A DNA stretch of 64,000 nucleotides from an uncultured Oscillospiraceae bacterium (GCA_934589705.1 CAKTOH010000007.1:29652-93651), one strand, 5' to 3'; counted from the stretch's first letter, positions 17,232-25,374 are shown. Notes: generated by a model from the letters alone, not told the origin. Made by a program: numbers and translations.

Positions 17232-17878
17232 TCCGGGGGCTGCTATTCGATCTGGACGGAGTTCTGGTGAACACGAACCCCCTCCACGCCCGGGCGTGGC
17301 AGGAGCTTGCCGAAGAATTGGGAATTCCTTTCACTCCGACAGACCAGGAGGCCTTTCTGGGCATCAGCCGGGCACAGTGCCTGGAAATTCTGCTGAAAAA
17401 GGGAAACCTCTCCCTTCCGGAATCCGAAAAAGAGAGGCTGTGCACCTGGAAAAATGACCGCTACCGGGAGATGATCGGCACTTTGACCCCGGCGGCGCTG
17501 CTGCCGGGCGTGTCGGAATTCTTACGCGTTGCCCGGGCTGAGGGATACCGGACAGCTCTTGGCAGTGTCAGCAAAAATGCGGAGTTTGTCCTGAAAAAGC
17601 TGGAAATTACGGCGTTTTTTGACGCCGTCATCGACGGCAGGAAAATTGTAAACGGCAAGCCCAACCCGGAGGTGTTCCTCAAAGGAGCGGAGGCTCTGGG
17701 ACTCCCACCTGAGCAGTGCCTGGTTTTCGAGGACTCAGCCGCAGGTATCGAGGCCGCCCACCGGGGCGGAATGAAAGCCATCGGCATCGGAACGGCCCGG
17801 CTGCTCCCGTCGGCAGAGCTGACCATCCCAGGCTTCTCCGGCGTAATGCCGGACGCGCTTCTGGCGCAGTTGCTATAA
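17228..17878 (+). CDS. pgmB: Beta-phosphoglucomutase-like HAD phosphatase/mutase
   Basis: The 216-residue protein begins MIRGLLFDLDGVLVNTNPLHARAW, with the HAD nucleophile Asp (DLDGV) and the second acid two residues on. The cap domain carries the pattern of beta-phosphoglucomutases. Later motifs are GSVSKN (motif II), KPNPEVF with Lys (motif III) and FEDSAAGIEAA (motif IV). Beta-phosphoglucomutase interconverts beta-glucose 1-phosphate and glucose 6-phosphate; a related phosphatase role is possible. Its ATG overlaps the ATPase stop by four bases, tying it to the importer operon. This suggests that the imported compound yields a sugar phosphate. Confidence 0.85.
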   Translation: MIRGLLFDLDGVLVNTNPLHARAWQELAEELGIPFTPTDQEAFLGISRAQCLEILLKKGNLSLPESEKERLCTWKNDRYREMIGTLTPAALLPGVSEFLRVARAEGYRTALGSVSKNAEFVLKKLEITAFFDAVIDGRKIVNGKPNPEVFLKGAEALGLPPEQCLVFEDSAAGIEAAHRGGMKAIGIGTARLLPSAELTIPGFSGVMPDALLAQLL

Positions 17879-18065
17879 CACTTTTATCAGATTGATACCG
17901 TGTATCGGGGAACCTCTGAACAGTTCTGTTTCGTCTGGACAGCGAGTCTTTAGTCCCAGCTGTGCAGCTTAAAAAATGGGAAAAATATCCGCATTTTCAT
18001 ACTGACTTTCATTCGTGAGGATGGAAATTTTAATATGAAGATCACAAAGCGACGGGTATCCATGA

Positions 18066-18251
18066 TTTTTCATTCCGAAAATTACGGATGCCAGATTGGA
18101 ACAGGAGCATGCCGAAACCTATGCCCAGTTCAAATTCATCCGGGAGGATTCTCAGCAGCTTTGGAAAATTAAATTCTATGTGGACTCTGCCCGCAAGAAT
18201 TTTGAACAGGCGCAGCAGCGCACATCCCACAAACAGGATCAGGAAATTTGA
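18066..18251 (+). pseudogene. Possible C-terminal gene remnant
   Basis: An open frame of about 61 codons with no start codon or ribosome binding site encodes an amphipathic, helical-looking peptide (LEQEHAETYAQFKFIRED then SQQLWKIKFYVDSARKNF), ending at TGA 18249-18251. Its composition looks like protein rather than chance. I do not recognise the family. The surrounding stretch from 17879 to 18294 holds nothing else I can support, apart from a phrase (GGGGAACCTCTGAA at 17908) like the end of the repeat at 32746. Confidence 0.3.
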
Positions 18252-18294
18252 TTCCTTCATTCTGTCAGAAAGGGGATAAAAGCATAATTTCAAC

Positions 18295-18338
18295 GGGCAG
18301 CATCTGTAATCACTTACGGATGCTGCCCATCTTTTCTT
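18295..18338 (+). terminator. Rho-independent terminator
   Basis: GGGCAGCATC at 18295-18304 pairs perfectly with GATGCTGCCC at 18319-18328, followed by ATCTTTTCTTTTTTT. It would end transcription from the left, either of the gene remnant or read-through from the importer operon. Confidence 0.8.
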
Positions 18339-18386
18339 TTTTTATGCACTTTTTCAAATGATTCTGGCGGCCACCGTGTTACGCAT

Positions 18387-18425
18387 GTCATTGCGAACCA
18401 GTCCGCAGACTGGTGTGGCAATCCG
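18387..18425. repeat. Family A repeat, single left arm
   Basis: GTCATTGCGAACCAGTCCGC followed by AGACTGGTGTGGCAATCC matches one arm of the family A element. The partner arm is not adjacent; an opposite-facing arm lies at 19180-19231, on the other side of the gene at 18454-18978. Confidence 0.7.
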
Positions 18426-18453
18426 TTCTAAAAATCAGAAATGCAGATGTTTC

Positions 18454-18978
18454 CTATTTTTCTTGGACTCCCCAGAGAATCCAATCAATTTTCTTGGTGT
18501 CCGTCATAACTGCATCGGGGTAGTGTTGGTTGAAAATTGCAAGATAATTCTGGGCTTCTTCCGTAGAATACCAATGAATGATGTAATTGTACAACTGAAC
18601 AACCTTTTCAAAACGATTCTTTTCGTAAGGATAAGGTGCCCGCAGACTGAGATTTTGCAGTACAAACTTATCCCACAAAGGCATTTCCGGACGGATTGTA
18701 GCCAACATTTTACTGCTGAAAGAAGCATGAATTTGCCCGGTTTGGTCGTAAAGATAATGGAGAATATCTTCAAAGGTCAATTGCTGATTATGCTTGTTCT
18801 CTTCAAAGAACTGATAGTAGCTAGTGTAAAATGCGGAATTCCGCTGCCGCATCCGGTAGAAGCCATTGTAGAATCGCTGAAAATCCATGTCCCTTGAAAC
18901 ATCGGTTTCCAACACCCACTGCATGAGTTTGGTGTATTTCTGAATACCAGGTGTAATCCTGTCAAATCGAACTTCCAT
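18454..18978 (-). CDS. Hypothetical protein between two repeat arms
   Basis: The 174-residue protein starts MEVRFDRITPGIQKYTKLMQ and is rich in aromatic residues (FYNGFYRMRQRNSAFYTSYY; later LYNYIIHWYSTEEAQNYLAI). It has no signal peptide, no membrane segment and no motif I recognise. The ATG follows AAAGGAGAAAACACC. Base and codon use are clearly more AT-rich than the neighbours (many AAT, TAT, AAA codons), suggesting recent acquisition. It is flanked by family A arms in inverted orientation, so it may be cargo moved with the repeats. Intact frame, good ribosome binding site and amino acid make-up support a real gene. Confidence 0.7.
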   Translation of the reverse strand: MEVRFDRITPGIQKYTKLMQWVLETDVSRDMDFQRFYNGFYRMRQRNSAFYTSYYQFFEENKHNQQLTFEDILHYLYDQTGQIHASFSSKMLATIRPEMPLWDKFVLQNLSLRAPYPYEKNRFEKVVQLYNYIIHWYSTEEAQNYLAIFNQHYPDAVMTDTKKIDWILWGVQEK

Positions 18979-19179
18979 GGTGTTTTCTCCTTTTAATAAT
19001 GGTTATTCTTGAATAAGAGATGATACCAAAAGCTGATAAACGCACAGATGAAAAAATACACTGTCCCGTTCACCTCCCTGCGCCCCTATCATACAGGAAG
19101 AAGTGTCCAATAAAACGGGTATAATCGGTTAAAAAACAAGGCCCAATATCCGTAAGAATGGGGAAGCGGATTGTGACCG

Positions 19180-19231
19180 GAGGGAATCCCCGGAGGGGGC
19201 CACACCAGTGTGCGCACTGGTTCGCAATGAC
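19180..19231. repeat. Family A repeat, single right arm
   Basis: GGAATCCCC followed by CCACACCAGTGTGCGCACTG and GTTCGCAATGAC is an arm of the family A element in the orientation opposite to 18387-18425. Together they bracket the orphan gene. Confidence 0.7.
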
Positions 19232-19250
19232 ATCCGTTATCTTGAGATTT

Positions 19251-19526
19251 TTATTTTCCACCGTAGGCCAGCAGAAGCACGGCCAGAAGGCACTGGGCGA
19301 CCAGAATCAGCGGAATGCCCAGGGTGAATTTCAGGTGCTTGGTTTTATGCCGGACAGTGTACATGCCGAGCAGGCTCCCCACGCTGCCGCCCAGGGCGGC
19401 CACCAGCATCAGGGTGGATTCCCGGATGCGCCAGCGATTTTTCTTCGCCTTCCACTTGTCCAGGAGCATAAGCCCGAAGCCAAGCGCATTGATTAGAAGC
19501 AGGTAGGCAATCAGCAGCTTGTTCAT
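19251..19526 (-). CDS. DUF1294 small membrane protein
   Basis: The 91-residue protein begins MNKLLIAYLLLINALGFGLM. The family pattern follows: LDKWKAKKNRWRIRE, then LGGSVGSLLGMYTVRHKTKH, and a closing hydrophobic segment (IPLILVAQCLLAVLLLAYG). This is the DUF1294 family, small inner-membrane proteins with about three transmembrane segments and no known function. The reading frame is open further upstream, but the family N-terminus and AAAGGAA seven bases before the ATG fix the start at 19526. The start is only 27 bp from the divergent lipoprotein gene. Confidence 0.88.
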   Translation of the reverse strand: MNKLLIAYLLLINALGFGLMLLDKWKAKKNRWRIRESTLMLVAALGGSVGSLLGMYTVRHKTKHLKFTLGIPLILVAQCLLAVLLLAYGGK

Positions 19527-19553
19527 GATACATTCCTTTCGGGAGGGATTGGG

Positions 19554-20045
19554 TTGCGGAAACTCTTTTTGATCGGTCTGGCTCTTGCCCTGGTTCTTTG
19601 CGGCTGTGGAGCCAAGGAAACCCTGGAAACCATTGCCGACGACATTCCGGCGGAGCCGGTACTGGGGCAGATGCGGGAAATCAGCGTCCGGCTGCCGGAC
19701 GGCGCGGTGTCCCCGGTGCTGAAAAGCGAAGCCGAACAGCTGTATCTCAGTGAGGACTATGAGATTCTGGTGCAGACCTGCCCCGCCGGAAATCTGAACG
19801 ACACCATCCGGAAGCTCACGGGCTTTGACAAGGAGCAGCTGACGGTGATGGAAACGGAACAGGACGGGGCAAAACGCTATGACTTCGTCTGGGCCGCGGC
19901 CGGGGAGGACGGGGAACGGCTGGGAAGAGCCGCCATCCTGGATGACGGCAGCTATCACTACTGCCTGTCCGTCCTCCGGGATGCCCAGGGCGAAAAGTCG
20001 CAGGTTGTGTGGAGCGAGGTGTTCTCTTCCTTCGGCCTCGTTTAA
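19554..20045 (+). CDS. Putative lipoprotein
   Basis: The 163-residue protein starts at a TTG codon seven bases after GGGAGG, reading MRKLFLIGLALALVLCGCGAK. It has a signal peptide with a lipobox (VLCGC) for membrane anchoring. The mature domain (REISVRLPDGAVSPVLKSEA, then YDFVWAAAGEDGERLGRAAI) resembles small Clostridia lipoproteins of unknown function. No ATG alternative fits the signal peptide. It converges with the WYL regulator gene and the two stops overlap (20042-20045). Confidence 0.72.
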   Translation: MRKLFLIGLALALVLCGCGAKETLETIADDIPAEPVLGQMREISVRLPDGAVSPVLKSEAEQLYLSEDYEILVQTCPAGNLNDTIRKLTGFDKEQLTVMETEQDGAKRYDFVWAAAGEDGERLGRAAILDDGSYHYCLSVLRDAQGEKSQVVWSEVFSSFGLV

Positions 20046-21022
20046 TCGTACTGGGAAAGAGCCTCCCGGCACATGGCCTGGCAGGCCTCCACGACGCTCT
20101 GGGGGTACAGAACCTTGGCCTTGCTGCCGAAGCCGATGACCCAGCTGAGGAACATGGGCGACACGGCCACGTTGACGGTGAAGACGAAGTGGTCGTCCCC
20201 GTCGGGAATCAGCAGAATGTCCCGGCCGAACCGGTCAATGACCACATTCACAAGACTTCTGTGGAAGCGAAGCTTCACATCGGCAGTCTGACCGGAATAC
20301 ATCTGAAAGAGCCGGTTGGCATACTCCGTCAGAGCCTTGCCCGTCAGCTCTGGGCAGGGGAGCCGGGGCTCTTCCAGAGAAAGGATGTCGCTCATCCGGT
20401 CTACCCGGTAGGAGGTGGCTCCGTGCCGGGGGGAGTGAGCCAGCAGGTAGCAGTTTTCGTTATCCTGGCACAGGCCGTAGGGGCTGGCACGGTACTCCCG
20501 CTCCCGGTACTGGCGGGTGCCGTCCAGGCCGTAGTCGAAGTACCGGAAGGAGATCTGCCGGTTTTCGGCGATGGCGTCCTGAATGGCGTCTACATTATAG
20601 TAGATGGTTTCGTTCATGCTTTTGACCCGGCCGGAAACCAGCACGTCCCGGCGCATGAGCCGGGCGTCGTAGACGCTGCACTGGCTGCAAAGCTTCTCAA
20701 TGAGCTCCCGGGATTTTTTCTCCGTGAGAAATTTACTGGACTGGACGGCATCGATGAGCAGCTTCAATTCCGGCAGCTCAAAATTCCGGGAGGCAATATA
20801 GTAGCCCCCGCCCTTGCCGGGCAGGGATACGATATCCACGCCGTAATCCTGCAAGGCCGCCACGTCGGAATAGATGGTTTTCCGGTCACATTCAATATTG
20901 TGCTGCCGCAGAAGCATGGTTTGCAGCTCCGAAGCTCTCACCGGGTGTGCCTGGTGGGAGTTTCTTTGCAGATAATCCAGAATGTAGAAGATTTTCAGCT
21001 TTTGATTGTCAGACTTGGGCAT
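20042..21022 (-). CDS. WYL-domain transcriptional regulator
   Basis: The 326-residue protein has an N-terminal HTH_11-type DNA-binding domain (KLKIFYILDYLQRNSHQ then TIYSDVAALQDYGVDI, about residues 7-65) and a central WYL domain with YRASPYGLCQDNENCYLLAH, where WYL-type residues would bind a nucleotide or nucleic acid signal. A WCX-like C-terminal part follows (LSWVIGFGSKAKVLYPQSV). It is a cytoplasmic repressor or activator. Regulators of this family often respond to DNA damage or metabolites. It is divergent from the endonuclease IV gene, and two face-to-face extended -10 promoters lie between them. Confidence 0.9.
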   Translation of the reverse strand: MPKSDNQKLKIFYILDYLQRNSHQAHPVRASELQTMLLRQHNIECDRKTIYSDVAALQDYGVDIVSLPGKGGGYYIASRNFELPELKLLIDAVQSSKFLTEKKSRELIEKLCSQCSVYDARLMRRDVLVSGRVKSMNETIYYNVDAIQDAIAENRQISFRYFDYGLDGTRQYREREYRASPYGLCQDNENCYLLAHSPRHGATSYRVDRMSDILSLEEPRLPCPELTGKALTEYANRLFQMYSGQTADVKLRFHRSLVNVVIDRFGRDILLIPDGDDHFVFTVNVAVSPMFLSWVIGFGSKAKVLYPQSVVEACQAMCREALSQYD

Positions 21023-21044
21023 GGAAATCCCTCCCTAGAGGTTC

Positions 21045-21050
21045 ATTATA
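21045..21050 (-). promoter_or_regulatory. Extended -10 of the WYL regulator gene
   Basis: On the minus strand TGTGCTATAAT gives an extended -10 box (21050-21045) about 23 nt upstream of the regulator ATG. The same GATGTGCTATAAT phrase is found in the divergent nfo promoter. Confidence 0.55.
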
Positions 21051-21080
21051 GCACATCAATCAGCGGGAGCAAGGGCAAAT

Positions 21081-21109
21081 TTGCATTTTCCGAAGGGATG
21101 TGCTATAAT
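21081..21109 (+). promoter_or_regulatory. Promoter of nfo
   Basis: TTGCAT at 21081-21086 and TATAAT at 21104-21109 are 17 bp apart, with a TG extension of the -10. It ends 22 nt before the GTG start of endonuclease IV. Confidence 0.8.
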
Positions 21110-21131
21110 CCCACCCAAAGGAGTGAGAACC

Positions 21132-21959
21132 GTGGGTTACTTTGGATGTCATCTGTCGGCCAGCGGCGGGAACGCCGCCATGGTGAAAACTGCCCTGTCC
21201 ATCGGGGCCAATACCTTTGCCTTCTTTACTCGCAATCCCAGGGGGAGCAAGGCCAAGAAGGAAGACCCGGAGGACGGGGCAAGGGCGGTGGAACTGCTGA
21301 AGCAAGAGAGCTTTGGCCCCCTGGTTGCCCATGGAGCCTATACCATGAACCTGTGCACCGCCGACCCGGAGGCAAGAGACTTTGCCGCCTCCCTGCTGGC
21401 GGACGATCTGCGGCGCATGGCGGCTCTGCCTGGGAACTTTTATAATTTCCATCCCGGCAGCCATGTGGGGCGGGGTCTGGAGGCGGCAGTGGAGGATATT
21501 TCCGCCGCCTTGCGGAAGGCTCTGGAGCCCGGGTATCCGGTGACGGTGCTGCTGGAAACCATGGCGGGCAAGGGCAGCGAGGTAGGCGGTCGGTTCGAGG
21601 AGCTGAAAGCCATCCTGGATGCCACGGGAGACGATACCGTCGGCGTGTGCCTGGACACCTGCCATGTCTACGACGGGGGCTATGATATTGTCAGCGACCT
21701 GGACGGAGTTCTCCGGGAATTTGACCGGGTCATCGGTCTGAACCGGCTGAAGGCTCTGCACCTGAACGATTCCAAGAACCCCTTTGCCAGCCATAAAGAC
21801 CGGCACGAATGTATCGGCAAGGGCAGCCTGGGGCTGGAAACCTTCCGTGCCATTGTGAACCATCCGGCGCTCCGGGACAAGCCCATGATTCTGGAGACGC
21901 CCAACGAGTTGCCCGGCTACCGGGAAGAAATCGCCCTACTCAGAAGCCTGGAGTCTTAA
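21132..21959 (+). CDS. nfo: Deoxyribonuclease IV (AP endonuclease)
   Basis: The 275-residue TIM-barrel enzyme starts GTG, reading (M)GYFGCHLSASGG. Metal-ligand motifs of the family are visible: VAHGAYTMNL, FHPGSHVG, LLETMAGKG, CLDTCHVYDGGYD, LHLNDSKNPFASHKDRHECIGKG and ILETPNE. These coordinate a trinuclear zinc centre. The enzyme cleaves DNA 5' of abasic sites in base-excision repair. AAGGAG lies eight bases before the GTG, and the promoter -10 lies just upstream, so in-frame codons before 21132 are not used. Slightly shorter than the E. coli protein, as is usual in Clostridia. Confidence 0.94.
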   Translation: MGYFGCHLSASGGNAAMVKTALSIGANTFAFFTRNPRGSKAKKEDPEDGARAVELLKQESFGPLVAHGAYTMNLCTADPEARDFAASLLADDLRRMAALPGNFYNFHPGSHVGRGLEAAVEDISAALRKALEPGYPVTVLLETMAGKGSEVGGRFEELKAILDATGDDTVGVCLDTCHVYDGGYDIVSDLDGVLREFDRVIGLNRLKALHLNDSKNPFASHKDRHECIGKGSLGLETFRAIVNHPALRDKPMILETPNELPGYREEIALLRSLES

Positions 21960-22032
21960 AAATTTGTTCATTTGACATCCGGCCGAGAATGTGTCATTTT
22001 TATAGAAGAATCCAGAGAGAGGAGAAACGGGA

Positions 22033-23748
22033 ATGGAAGAAATTTTGCAGACCCTTGCCACGGCGCCCAGCGAGCTTACCGGGCAGTACATCGGCTTTCT
22101 GCGCTATGCCGTGCCGGTGATGACCTTCCTTTTACTGCTGCGGTGCGCCTTTCCGCTGCTGACCTTCCGCCGGGAGCCGGAGATCTGGGCCTGGCTGAAT
22201 CTCACCGACGGTACCCAGATTCCCATTACCCACTGGGAGAATGTCATCGGCAGAAGCAAAAGCTGTGATGTGACCATCGATTTTTCCACCATTTCCCGGA
22301 ATCACGCGGTGCTGACCCGGTATGACGACGGCAGCTGGACGCTTCTGGACATCGGCTCCAAAACCGGCACCTTCGTCAATGACCGGCCCATTCAGATCTG
22401 CGCCCTGAAGCCCAAAGACCGGATTTCCATCGGCGGTGTGGAAATGCAGCTTCAGCCCATTACCCAGCGGCAGGAAGTCCGTCAGGCCCAGCTGCGCACC
22501 AAGGCCGCCAGCGGCTGGGACAGTGTGACGAACCTGATGCTTCTGACCATTTTGCAATGCGCCATTCTTCTGGGATACCTTCTCCGGGGGGAAAAGGTGG
22601 ATTTTCCCAATATTCTCATTGGCTTCGGCGGCATCGTCCTCAGCCAGTGGGTGCTGTACCTTTTCTATTGCCTCATCCATCGGAAGTCTTTTGAGGTGGA
22701 GACCATCGCCTTTTTCCTGTGCACCATGGGTATGGCGGCCATTGCCACCGTCAAGCCCGGAGAGGCGGTGAAACAGCTGGGGGCCATGGGACTGGGCATC
22801 GTCACCTTCCTGATTCTGGGCTGGTCCCTGCGGGATCTGGAGCGAGCCAAGGTGGTGCGCTATCTGGCGGTGGCGGCAGGAATTGGCTTTCTGGTGGTCA
22901 CTTTGCTTTTCGGCACGGAATACTACGGCGCGAAAAACTGGCTGATTCTGGGGGGTATGTCCTTGCAGCCCTCGGAGCTGAGTAAGGTCTGCTTCGTCTT
23001 TGCCGGCACTTCCACCATGGATCGGATTATGAGCAAGCGAAATCTGATTCTGTTCATTGCCTATTCCGTGGTGATCTGCGGCCTGCTGGCGCTGATGAAC
23101 GACTTCGGCACGGCTCTGGTGTTCTTCTGCGCCTTTTTGCTCATTGCTTACCTGCGCTCCGGCTCCATGGGCACGGTGGCTCTGGCCATTACCGCCCTGG
23201 GCTTTGCGGGCGTGCTGGCCCTGCGGATCGCCCCCCATGCCCTGAACCGGTTCACCACCTGGCGGCATGTGTGGCAGGATCCCTTAAGCGGCGGTTATCA
23301 GCAGACCAGAGCCCTCATGTGCATCGCCTCCGGCGGCCTGTTTGGCCTGGGGCCGGAGGGAGGCCTGCTCCAATATGTATTTGCGGCGGATTCCGATATC
23401 GTTTTTGCCACCATCAGCGAGGAATGGGGACTTCTGGCTGCGCTGATGATGGTGCTGAGCATTGCGGTGCTGGGTGCGTTTGCCATCCGCACCACCCGGG
23501 TGGCTCGCAGCAGCTTCTATTCCATCGGCGGCTGCACCGCCGCGGGACTGCTGGTCATTCAGACGATTTTGAACTGCCTGGGCACCGTGGACATTCTGCC
23601 CTTTACCGGCGTGACCTTCCCCTTCCTCAGCAACGGTGGCACCAGCATGATCGGCGCCTGGGGGCTGCTGGCCTTTGTCAAGGCGGCGGATACCCGGCAG
23701 AATGCCAGCTTTGCCATCCGCTTGCAGAAAAAGGAAAAGGAGGACTAG
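22033..23748 (+). CDS. FHA domain-FtsW/RodA/SpoVE fusion protein
   Basis: The 571-residue protein starts with a transmembrane helix (about residues 22-44), then a cytoplasmic FHA domain (about 55-143) with GRSKSCDV (73-80), SRNHA (88-92) and TGTFVNDRPI. A SEDS polytopic domain follows (about 165-560) with VLSIAVLGAF-type helices and the late FPFLSNGGTSMIGAWGLL signature. SEDS proteins polymerise peptidoglycan glycan strands with a partner class B penicillin-binding protein; the transpeptidase encoded three bases downstream is that likely partner. FHA domains read phosphothreonine, so control by a Ser/Thr kinase such as PrkC is probable. Spore or septal use is possible. Confidence 0.92.
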   Translation: MEEILQTLATAPSELTGQYIGFLRYAVPVMTFLLLLRCAFPLLTFRREPEIWAWLNLTDGTQIPITHWENVIGRSKSCDVTIDFSTISRNHAVLTRYDDGSWTLLDIGSKTGTFVNDRPIQICALKPKDRISIGGVEMQLQPITQRQEVRQAQLRTKAASGWDSVTNLMLLTILQCAILLGYLLRGEKVDFPNILIGFGGIVLSQWVLYLFYCLIHRKSFEVETIAFFLCTMGMAAIATVKPGEAVKQLGAMGLGIVTFLILGWSLRDLERAKVVRYLAVAAGIGFLVVTLLFGTEYYGAKNWLILGGMSLQPSELSKVCFVFAGTSTMDRIMSKRNLILFIAYSVVICGLLALMNDFGTALVFFCAFLLIAYLRSGSMGTVALAITALGFAGVLALRIAPHALNRFTTWRHVWQDPLSGGYQQTRALMCIASGGLFGLGPEGGLLQYVFAADSDIVFATISEEWGLLAALMMVLSIAVLGAFAIRTTRVARSSFYSIGGCTAAGLLVIQTILNCLGTVDILPFTGVTFPFLSNGGTSMIGAWGLLAFVKAADTRQNASFAIRLQKKEKED

Positions 23749-23751
23749 CCC

Positions 23752-25134
23752 ATGAACCGAATTACCAAACGAACCTGGATTGTGGGACTGTTCCTGGGCG
23801 TGCTCCTGTGCGGATTGCTGCTGTTTGTGGGGGAATATGTGACGGATGCGGAAAAGTGGGTTTCCTTCTCCGGCTCCCCGCATCTATATAATAGCAGCAA
23901 CATCGGCTGCGGCACCATCACCGACCGGAGCGGCCAGACCCTTTTAAGCATCGCCCAGGGCAGAACCTACTCCGACAATGCCCAGACCCGAAAATCCACC
24001 CTCCACTGGCTGGGCGACCGGAACGGCTTTATCAACGCCGCGGCGGTTTCCACTTATGCCGGTGCCATGGCAGGCTACGACCGGATCAACGGCGTATACG
24101 ATGCCTCCGGCGAGGGAGGCACTGCCCGGCTGACGCTTTCAGCCAAGGTGCAGAACGCCGCCCTGGAGGCCATGGGCAGCCGAAAGGGAACCGTGGCGGT
24201 GTATAACTACAAAACCGGTGAGATTCTCTGCGCCCTGACTACTCCAACCTACGACCCGGAGAATGTGCCGGACATTGCCTCGGACACGACGGGCGCCTAC
24301 GACGGCGTTTATCTGAACCGGTTCGTCCAGTCCTCCTATGTGCCCGGCTCCATTTTCAAGATCGTCACCCTGTCCGCTGCCCTGGACTGCGTGCCGGACA
24401 TCGAGGAAAAGACCTTCACCTGCAAGGGTAAGCTGACCTACGGCTCCGGCAGCAACACCGAGGCGGTGACCTGCGAGAAGGCTCACGGAAATCAGAGCAT
24501 CAAGCAGGCCTTTGCCAACTCCTGCAACTGCGCCTTCGCCCAGATTGCGGAGCTGGTGGGCAAGGACAATATGGTGAAGTATGTCCGCCAGTTCCAGGTG
24601 ACACAACGGCTTTCCTTTGACGGCATTACCACCGCCGCCGGAAACTACGACATTTCCAACACCGGCGCGGTGTCCTTCGCCTGGAGCTGCATCGGCCAGC
24701 ATTCCGACCTGGTGAACCCTGCCCGGTACATGACCTTTATGGGGGCCATCGCAAACGGCGGAGTAGGGGTGGAGCCCTACCTGATGGCGCAGGTGGAAAA
24801 CGGCGGGAAGACCACCTATCAGGCTAAGCCCGTATCCACCGACCGGCTGATGCCGGAGTCCGTGGCAGAAACCGTCAAGGCTTACATGCGCAACAACGTG
24901 AAGACGGTCTACGGCGACGGAAACTTTGGCGGCCTTCCCGTCTGCGCCAAGTCCGGCACCAGTCAGCTGGGGGGCGACCAGAAGTCCAACGCCATGTTTG
25001 CCGGATTTGTGGACAGCGACCAGTACCCCCTGGCCTTTATGGTGGTGGTGGAAAACGGCGGCTACGGCAGCCATACCTGCGTGCCCGTCATCAGTAAAGT
25101 CCTTGCCGCCTGTAAGTCTGTTATGGATAATTAA
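23752..25134 (+). CDS. Class B-type penicillin-binding protein (transpeptidase)
   Basis: The 460-residue protein has an N-terminal membrane anchor (about residues 8-28) and a transpeptidase domain with SIFK (Ser200-Lys203), SCN (257-259) and KSGT (400-403), the three active-site motifs. The pedestal region between anchor and transpeptidase is short compared with FtsI or PBP2, as in the PbpA-type proteins that accompany FHA-FtsW genes. It crosslinks peptidoglycan outside the membrane. The start lies three bases after the SEDS gene stop, so the two form an operon and probably a complex. Confidence 0.92.
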   Translation: MNRITKRTWIVGLFLGVLLCGLLLFVGEYVTDAEKWVSFSGSPHLYNSSNIGCGTITDRSGQTLLSIAQGRTYSDNAQTRKSTLHWLGDRNGFINAAAVSTYAGAMAGYDRINGVYDASGEGGTARLTLSAKVQNAALEAMGSRKGTVAVYNYKTGEILCALTTPTYDPENVPDIASDTTGAYDGVYLNRFVQSSYVPGSIFKIVTLSAALDCVPDIEEKTFTCKGKLTYGSGSNTEAVTCEKAHGNQSIKQAFANSCNCAFAQIAELVGKDNMVKYVRQFQVTQRLSFDGITTAAGNYDISNTGAVSFAWSCIGQHSDLVNPARYMTFMGAIANGGVGVEPYLMAQVENGGKTTYQAKPVSTDRLMPESVAETVKAYMRNNVKTVYGDGNFGGLPVCAKSGTSQLGGDQKSNAMFAGFVDSDQYPLAFMVVVENGGYGSHTCVPVISKVLAACKSVMDN

Positions 25135-25146
25135 AAATCCTTTGGC

Positions 25147-25170
25147 AGTGCTGCACAATTGTGCGGCACT
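25147..25170. repeat. Short palindrome, copy 1
   Basis: A 24-bp near-perfect palindrome with core GCACAATTGTGC (one arm mismatch). Copies 2 and 3 are at 25353-25374 and 25677-25696. Confidence 0.7.
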
Positions 25171-25189
25171 CAGACTGTCGAAAAACCAT

Positions 25190-25320
25190 GTCATTGCGAG
25201 GCAGTGCGCACACTGCCGTGGCAATCCCCCTAATTTTCAAACATTTTAGATCATAAACCAATGGCTTTTACTTCTATCCGGGGGATTCCCACACCAGTCT
25301 GCGGACTGGTTCGGAATGAC
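25190..25320. repeat. Inverted-repeat element, family A, copy 2 (full)
   Basis: This full 131-bp element has ends GTCATTGCGAGGCAGTG and CTGGTTCGGAATGAC. Similarity to the copy at 57811-57942 (opposite orientation) extends outward on both sides, giving a conserved unit of 25175-25350 that starts CTGTCGAAAAACCATG and ends GGGCTTTTTTGATACGCT. The outer right part contains a T-run, so it may also act as a terminator after the penicillin-binding protein gene. Confidence 0.8.
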
Positions 25321-25352
25321 AACGTATGTTGAGGGCTTTTTTGATACGCTGG

Positions 25353-25374
25353 GTGCCGCACAATTGTGCGGCAC
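25353..25374. repeat. Short palindrome, copy 2
   Basis: GTGCCGCACAATTGTGCGGC plus AC is a perfect 22-bp palindrome directly after the family A element. Confidence 0.75.

Noticed and set aside
21972..22006. TTGACA before the FHA-FtsW gene as a promoter
   Set aside because: The nearest good -10 (TATAGA, 22001) is 23 bp away and the 17-bp position holds only CATTTT, so no promoter is called.
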